NCBI GenBank assembly: GCA_023424995.1 | Contig: JAFADH010000191.1 | Location: 1-9,001 of the forward strand | Direction: 5' to 3' | Length of the DNA stretch: 9,001 bases | DNA from: Bacillota bacterium | GTDB lineage: Bacteria > Bacillota > Clostridia > Lachnospirales > Lachnospiraceae | In this document: piece after piece, positions 5,903 to 9,001 of the stretch | Layout: each line of letters opens with the position of its first letter | Position numbering within the stretch: the first letter of the stretch is position 1 | Program-made: the position numbers and the translations under genes | Notes under the pieces: generated by a model | The model's input: only the letters and a program-made list of their open reading frames with translations | The model's database searches: none | Told to the model about the DNA's origin: nothing

Positions 5903-6733
5903 TTATTTCAGATCTTTTCGCCGGAAGAAGTACACGCCGGCGATATTTGCCGCAGCGATGATGAGGGCAGAGAACAGCGGCATGCGTTCAGGATGGGGGA
6001 CATCCATACCGGCAATCTGTATTGCCTGCCCGGTGGGAAGAAGATCCATGACAAATTGATAATAGCTTCTTTGGGTATCATTCAAATAATTCGGATTCGG
6101 CTCGGGTTCCATTGCCTGTACCACGCCGTCTATGGTCAGTGAATAAGGTTCAATAAATTCCGGAGCCTGCATTCTGCTATACATGTAGCCCGCTAAGATG
6201 AGGGCAAGAAAAATTCCAAGGGTACTGAAGAGAGCAACAAACGCCGGATTCTGATTGAGCAGTGCCAGCATGGAAAAGACAGCCGATAAAGCCACCGTCA
6301 GCAGCAGTCCGCTCAACAAAAAGATTAATACAATGGTCCCAGCCGATTTAAGAGAACCCAGCAGCGGTATGCCCAACGCGCAGGCTGTAGCGGTATAAAC
6401 CAGATTCATGAGAAGTCCCGCAGCCGTAACGGTTATAAAATTCGCCAGGTAGACGGAACTTCTGCTGTGTCCCACCACCAGCTTATTTCGTATGGTCCCA
6501 TTGCCGTATTCCTTTCCTATGAATATGCTGCAGAATACGGCGATCAGAATCCCCGTCACAATATAGGGTGCAAAAAGGACGGTATCCAATCCGTACTCCT
6601 GATGATACAGCGTATTATACCGGTATTGCTGCAGGCAGTAACCCAGGCTGAACGCCAGCATTACAGCCATGCCGATCCAAAAGCTTCTGCTTTTTCCCAA
6701 CCGGGAGAAATTAGCCCTCAGTAATTTATTCAT
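5903..6733 (-). CDS. ABC transporter permease (BcrB/ABC-2 type)
   Basis: The 276-residue product is an ABC-2 type permease with about six membrane helices (17-34, 53-72, 95-118, 130-158, 162-183, 252-270). It carries the motif GKEYGNGTIRNKLVVGHSR (73-91), typical of the cytoplasmic coupling region in BcrB/LanE/LanG-like permeases. A loop of about 65 residues between helices 5 and 6 (185-250) is rich in Pro, Glu and Asn and is probably extracellular. Size and topology differ from the BceB class, which has ten helices and a large extracellular domain. The ATG at 6733 overlaps the end of the ATPase gene by 8 bases and has GGAGG 8 bases upstream inside that gene, which points to translational coupling. 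With the ATPase it probably forms a dimeric exporter protecting against a membrane-active compound. The substrate is inferred only from family. Confidence 0.95.
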   Translation of the reverse strand: MNKLLRANFSRLGKSRSFWIGMAVMLAFSLGYCLQQYRYNTLYHQEYGLDTVLFAPYIVTGILIAVFCSIFIGKEYGNGTIRNKLVVGHSRSSVYLANFITVTAAGLLMNLVYTATACALGIPLLGSLKSAGTIVLIFLLSGLLLTVALSAVFSMLALLNQNPAFVALFSTLGIFLALILAGYMYSRMQAPEFIEPYSLTIDGVVQAMEPEPNPNYLNDTQRSYYQFVMDLLPTGQAIQIAGMDVPHPERMPLFSALIIAAANIAGVYFFRRKDLK

Positions 6734-7640
6734 GACGATTCCCTCCGATCAGGTTGATGTAGTAGCTTTCCAGACTTTCATCACGTTCCGTCATCCGAAT
6801 GACTTCACAGTTTTCCTTTGCCAAAGCCATGGTAATTTCAGTGATATTCCACTGTCCGAAGACCTTCGCTTCATGATCGGAGGTGATGGTATATTCAAGC
6901 CTCCTGTCCTCCAGCACACGAGCCAGTTTCTTGACATCACTGACTTGCAGAAGAATGCATTTGCGGCAGGCGGCCTCCAGCTCCTTCGCACTGATTTCCT
7001 TCATGATTGTGCCGTTGTCGATAAAGCCGTAATGGGTGGCAAGGCGGGAGAGTTCGTCCAGAATATGGCTTGAGATCAGCACGGTGATCTGATGCTCACG
7101 GTTCAGCTTCAGGATCAGCTCACGGATCTCTATGATGCCTTGGGGATCCAATCCGTTCACAGGTTCATCCAGAACCAGAAAATCGGGATTTCCTGCCAGG
7201 GCTACGGCAATCCCTAGGCGCTGGCGCATACCCAGAGAGAAGTTTTTCGCTTTCTTTTTACCGGTATCCTTCAATCCAACCAGCTCCAGCAATTCATCGA
7301 TACCCTCAAAGGAAGGAAGGCCCAGTATCCGGTATTGCTCCCTGAGGTTCTCCTTCGCCGACATTTCAAGATAAATGGACGGTGTCTCAATAATTGCTCC
7401 CATTCTCCGGCGGGATATTGCAATATCCTTATGTGTATGCTCCCTGCCGTAGAGGGTGTATTTACCGGATACAGGGTTTTGCAAACCACAGATGATGCGG
7501 ATCAGGGTCGTTTTGCCGGCGCCGTTTTTACCCACAAATCCATATATGGCGCCTTTTTCCACATGCATGGAAATCCTGTTCAGAACCTTGAAGTCCCGGT
7601 ACTGCTTTGAAAGATTTTCCGTGCTCAAAATATATTCCAT
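6726..7640 (-). CDS. ABC transporter ATP-binding protein (BcrA/LanF type)
   Basis: The 304-residue product contains a complete nucleotide-binding domain in the first 220 residues: Walker A GKNGAGKTT (37-45), a Q-loop region GAIIETPSIY (81-90) with Glu where most ABC proteins have Gln, the signature NFSLGMRQR (133-141), Walker B FLVLDEP (154-160), D-loop GLDP (163-166) and H-loop SSH (200-202). The FSLGM signature and the E-containing Q-loop are typical of the bacitracin (BcrA) and lantibiotic-immunity (LanF) subfamily. Residues 220-304 form the usual C-terminal extension of that subfamily. The ATG is preceded by AAGGAGG 7 bases upstream. It is the first of three tightly packed genes (ATPase, permease, kinase) and lies 88 bases after the response regulator stop; that gap contains the probable response-regulator operator. 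Confidence 0.97.
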   Translation of the reverse strand: MEYILSTENLSKQYRDFKVLNRISMHVEKGAIYGFVGKNGAGKTTLIRIICGLQNPVSGKYTLYGREHTHKDIAISRRRMGAIIETPSIYLEMSAKENLREQYRILGLPSFEGIDELLELVGLKDTGKKKAKNFSLGMRQRLGIAVALAGNPDFLVLDEPVNGLDPQGIIEIRELILKLNREHQITVLISSHILDELSRLATHYGFIDNGTIMKEISAKELEAACRKCILLQVSDVKKLARVLEDRRLEYTITSDHEAKVFGQWNITEITMALAKENCEVIRMTERDESLESYYINLIGGNRHE

Positions 7641-7666
7641 ATCATAGCCTCCTTATAACTGATGCG

Positions 7667-7695
7667 CTTATGATAGCATGACAGGGTTAAGACAA
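7667..7695 (-). promoter_or_regulatory. Candidate activator-dependent promoter of the ABC transporter genes
   Basis: On the minus strand TTGTCT (7695-7690) and CATAAG (7672-7667) are 17 bases apart, each two mismatches from consensus. The weak boxes and the overlap of the -35 with the tandem repeat array suggest a promoter that needs the response regulator. The transporter and kinase could also be read through from the promoter before the regulator gene. Confidence 0.35.
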
Positions 7696-7726
7696 CGGTT
7701 AAGAGAAGGGTAAATAAAGGGTAAAG
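7684..7726. promoter_or_regulatory. Four-copy tandem repeat, probable response-regulator operator
   Basis: On the plus strand GGTTAAG (7685-7691), GGTTAAG (7697-7703), GGTAAAT (7709-7715) and GGTAAAG (7720-7726) follow one another at steps of 12, 12 and 11 bases. Head-to-tail half-sites spaced about one helical turn apart are the normal binding pattern of OmpR/PhoB-family regulators, and the gene for such a regulator ends two bases away. The array occupies nearly half of the 88-base gap before the ABC ATPase gene and overlaps the candidate -35 there. Assignment to this particular regulator is inference. Confidence 0.65.
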
Positions 7727-7728
7727 AT

Positions 7729-8397
7729 TCATTGTTCCCGCATCTTGAAGCCAATGCCCCACACTGCTTCAATATAATCCTTGCCGGTAACGGTCCTGAG
7801 CTTATTGCGCAGGTTGCTTACATGGACTTTCAGGGAACTTTCCATACAATCCGGAGTATCCTCACTGATCAGATCCAGGATCCTTGACTTGTTAATGACC
7901 TGCTTTGGGTTTTGCATCAGCAGCTTTAAAAGGGCAAATTCTGTTTTCGTCAGCCGGACCGGTGTCTTACCGGCAAGAACCTGATGGGCTTCCGTATCTA
8001 TGGACAGATCATCGTAGTTCAGGTGCATCCCTCTGCCGGAAGATACGCTGCTGCGCAGCTGTACGGTAATCCGTGCCAGCAGTTCCTTCGTATCAAAGGG
8101 TTTTGTAATATAATCCGCCGCACCGCCTAAGAGAAGCTTCACTTTATTGTCGATGTCGGTTTTGGCGCTCATAATGATAACGGGGATTTCCCGGATCTTC
8201 GTTAATACGGCTTCACCGGACAGGCCTGGCAGCATCAGATCCAGCAGCACCAGATCCGGCCGGCTATGGGAAAGCAGCAGCAGGGCTTCGGTTCCGGAAT
8301 AGGCTCGGAGGACAGAATAGTCTTCCTGTATTAACACTTCCTCCAGCATGTTTCCGATATATTCATCATCATCTATGATCAATATTGTATAAGTCAT
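7729..8397 (-). CDS. OmpR/PhoB-family response regulator
   Basis: The 222-residue product has the standard two-domain form. The receiver domain (1-115) shows the acidic pocket D9-D11, the phosphoacceptor D53 in LLDLMLPG, S77 in MSAKTD and K99 in TKPFDTKELLARI. The C-terminal winged helix (about 125-222) has LTKTEFALLKLL (129-150 region), the recognition helix around ESSLKVHVSNLRNKLR (186-201) and the wing YIEAVWGIGFKM (208-219). Length is normal and no key residue is missing. The ATG at 8397 has GGAGGG upstream and sits about 28 bases from a strong promoter. It is the first gene of the resistance cassette; its partner kinase is the last (4967-5890). It probably activates the transporter genes through the tandem repeat at 7684-7726 and may regulate itself. 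Confidence 0.97.
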   Translation of the reverse strand: MTYTILIIDDDEYIGNMLEEVLIQEDYSVLRAYSGTEALLLLSHSRPDLVLLDLMLPGLSGEAVLTKIREIPVIIMSAKTDIDNKVKLLLGGAADYITKPFDTKELLARITVQLRSSVSSGRGMHLNYDDLSIDTEAHQVLAGKTPVRLTKTEFALLKLLMQNPKQVINKSRILDLISEDTPDCMESSLKVHVSNLRNKLRTVTGKDYIEAVWGIGFKMREQ

Positions 8398-8431
8398 AAG
8401 CTCCCTCCATAATCAGTCTGCGTTTCAGAAG

Positions 8432-8460
8432 ATTATATCATTCTTTTGTTATATAAACAA
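8432..8460 (-). promoter_or_regulatory. Strong sigma-A promoter of the response regulator operon
   Basis: On the minus strand TTGTTT (8460-8455) and a perfect TATAAT (8437-8432) are exactly 17 bases apart, with TGA before the -10 giving an extended -10. Transcription would start near 8425. The -35 lies within a dyad, TTGTT and AACAA five bases apart (8446-8460), which could be an autoregulatory site. Confidence 0.75.
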
Positions 8461-8470
8461 TTCTTGCAGT

Positions 8471-8500
8471 CTCCTTTTATTTTTCCTCCTTTTATTTTTC
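8471..8500. repeat. 15-base tandem repeat, two perfect copies
   Basis: CTCCTTTTATTTTTC occurs twice head to tail (8471-8485 and 8486-8500). The last ten bases recur at 8515-8524. On the minus strand the array is A-rich and ends 10 bases upstream of the -35 of the response regulator promoter, the position of an UP element or upstream regulator site. Confidence 0.9.
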
Positions 8501-8590
8501 CGGTTATATATTTTTTTATTTTTCTGCAACGCTTATGGTATACGAAAGGTATCACTAGATCGACTTCCCCTATTATTAATGGGTAGAATT

Positions 8591-8605
8591 TACATATAAT
8601 ATGTA
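8591..8605. promoter_or_regulatory. Perfect dyad overlapping a TATAAT box
   Basis: TACATAT-A-ATATGTA is a perfect inverted repeat with 7-base arms and a one-base centre. It contains TATAAT (8595-8600). A repressor bound here would block the -10. No good -35 is visible, so the promoter itself is uncertain. Confidence 0.45.
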
Positions 8606-8640
8606 CTATTTATGCAGGTGTTCGGAAGAAGGGTGAGACA

Positions 8641-8679
8641 ATGGACAATATTCTCAAGATAAATGCTCCTTATGCCTGA
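8641..8679 (+). other. 12-codon open frame, possible leader peptide or start of a broken gene
   Basis: An ATG at 8641 is preceded by AAGGGTGA about 5 bases upstream and encodes MDNILKINAPYA before TGA (8677-8679). If the TGA is ignored, the same frame stays open for 47 more codons to TAA at 8821-8823. This could be a leader peptide, a small gene broken by one nonsense change, or chance in AT-rich DNA. I do not recognise the sequence. Confidence 0.25.
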
Positions 8680-8692
8680 TATATATATCAGG
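8675..8692. repeat. 18-base perfect palindrome
   Basis: CCTGATATATATATCAGG equals its own reverse complement. It overlaps the stop codon of the 12-codon frame at 8641. No T run follows, so it is not an ordinary terminator. It could be an operator or an RNA hairpin. Confidence 0.6.
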
Positions 8693-8753
8693 TGTTTACG
8701 CTTGCTGACGGATTTGTGAATAAGAACATACTGTCCTGTATATCAACAAGCTT

Positions 8754-8804
8754 AAATTTAAAAAAAATTGGAGCGATAAGACCGAGTAAAAAACATTTAA
8801 ATTT
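8754..8804. repeat. AT-rich inverted repeat
   Basis: AAATTTAAA (8754-8762) is complementary to TTTAAATTT (8796-8804), with 33 bases between. The right arm overlaps the region 17 bases upstream of the TATAAT at 8819. It may be chance in AT-rich DNA. Confidence 0.4.
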
Positions 8805-8815
8805 CAGATTTGAAG

Positions 8816-8824
8816 TGATATAAT
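8816..8824 (+). promoter_or_regulatory. Extended -10 promoter before the nitroreductase
   Basis: TGA precedes a perfect TATAAT (8819-8824). The -35 position has TTTAAA (8796-8801) at 17 bases, four of six matches. The leader to the ATG at 8952 would be about 120 bases. Confidence 0.5.
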
Positions 8825-8884
8825 TATTCTAAACAGAATGAATGATGAATGATAGACATATCACAGTTATTCCTTCAAGGCCGG

Positions 8885-8905
8885 ATAATATACCGGTATC
8901 ATTAT
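8885..8905. promoter_or_regulatory. Dyad in the nitroreductase leader
   Basis: ATAATATACC (8885-8894) is the inverse of the next 11 bases (8895-8905) apart from one extra C at 8900, giving ten pairs around a CCGG centre. With no loop it suits a DNA operator better than an RNA hairpin. It lies about 60 bases after the candidate promoter. Confidence 0.4.
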
Positions 8906-8951
8906 GAGCATAATATAGTACATGCACGAGATAAACAAAGGAGTATATGAG

Positions 8952-9001
8952 ATGAATGAAACATTGAAAGTAATAGCTGAGCGATATTCCTGCCGGGACT
9001 A
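8952..9001 (+). CDS. Probable nitroreductase family protein, 5' end only
   Basis: The frame runs off the window edge after 16 complete codons. The visible N-terminus is MNETLKVIAERYSCRD, followed by TA, which would give Tyr if the frame continues. The pattern of a short helix then R-x-S-x-R-D/x-[FY] is the typical start of nitroreductase-family flavoproteins, where the basic residues contact FMN. AAAGGAG lies 8 bases before the ATG, and the nearby ATGs at 8947 and 8956 stop within two or three codons. If correct, it is an FMN-dependent NAD(P)H oxidoreductase of the cytoplasm. The assignment rests on a very short segment. Confidence 0.6.
   Translation, partial: MNETLKVIAERYSCRD

Larger units (their letters stand above)
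8398..8951. other. 554-base non-coding region rich in dyads and repeats
   Basis: This AT-rich stretch separates the response regulator (minus) from the probable nitroreductase (plus). It contains the response regulator promoter, a 15-base tandem repeat, a dyad over a TATAAT box (8591-8605), a 12-codon open frame with a ribosome binding site (8641-8679), an 18-base perfect palindrome (8675-8692), an AT inverted repeat (8754-8762 with 8796-8804), an extended -10 (8816-8824) and another dyad (8885-8905). No full-length gene is supported on either strand. Confidence 0.7.

Noticed and set aside
4967..7640. Classification as a BceAB-type system
   Set aside because: The permease has 276 residues and about six helices, not the much larger BceB form with a big extracellular domain. 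BcrAB/LanFEG type fits better.
7685..7703. Staphylococcal SaeR site (GTTAA-N6-GTTAA)
   Set aside because: The spacing here is seven bases rather than six, and the organism is not staphylococcal. The half-site likeness is probably general to winged-helix regulators.
8677..8679. TGA at 8677 as a selenocysteine codon
   Set aside because: The palindrome overlaps the TGA rather than forming a loop a few bases downstream, no known selenoprotein motif is seen, and the flanking protein is unrecognised.
8398..8951. Mobile element, attachment site or CRISPR remains in the repeat-rich region
   Set aside because: The repeats are short and of different sequence, there is no transposase or integrase fragment, and no regular spacer pattern.

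Overview
The window looks like chromosomal DNA from an anaerobic, low-to-moderate GC Gram-positive bacterium, most likely a clostridial species in or near the Lachnospiraceae. The evidence is strong purine-rich ribosome binding sites, AT-rich intergenic DNA with TATAAT promoters, and the gene families present: an XRE regulator with a zinc ribbon, a YoaK/DUF1275 membrane protein, a BcrA-type ABC transporter with its own two-component system, and a probable nitroreductase. This is inference from family content. I see no rRNA, tRNA, insertion sequence, phage gene or CRISPR array.

Layout. (1) Positions 47-2011, minus strand: a two-gene unit, first a glucose/sorbosone-dehydrogenase-like beta-propeller protein (590-2011, TTG start, no signal peptide), then a small six-helix membrane protein (47-556). 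(2) Positions 2012-2253: a divergent intergenic region holding a strongly structured plus-strand RNA element with competing hairpins and a U tract, followed by a good match to a sigma-28 (FliA/SigD) flagellar promoter. (3) Positions 2254-3252, plus: a cysteine-free soluble protein of unknown function, probably in the motility regulon. (4) Positions 3565-4011, plus: an XRE-type repressor fused to a zinc ribbon, with its own promoter and terminator. (5) Positions 4277-4936, plus: a YoaK/DUF1275 membrane protein. (6) Positions 8397 to 4967, minus: a four-gene cassette in the order response regulator, ABC ATPase, ABC permease, histidine kinase. (7) Positions 8398-8951: a 554-base AT-rich non-coding stretch with several dyads, a tandem repeat and promoters, ending at the first 16 codons of a probable nitroreductase (8952 to the window edge).

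How the genes work together. The four-gene cassette looks like a self-contained detection and resistance module. The kinase has one membrane helix and no extracellular domain, and it lies directly downstream of the transporter. The response regulator probably acts at a four-copy tandem repeat (7684-7726) just upstream of the transporter genes. The transporter is of the BcrAB/LanFEG kind (one ATPase, one six-helix permease of 276 residues), so the likely substrate is a membrane-active peptide or similar antibiotic; that is inference. The remaining genes appear to be independent transcription units.

The least explained parts are the structured RNA element at 2074-2143, the unknown protein behind the flagellar-type promoter, the apparently cytoplasmic dehydrogenase-like protein paired with a membrane protein, and the dyad-rich region before the nitroreductase.
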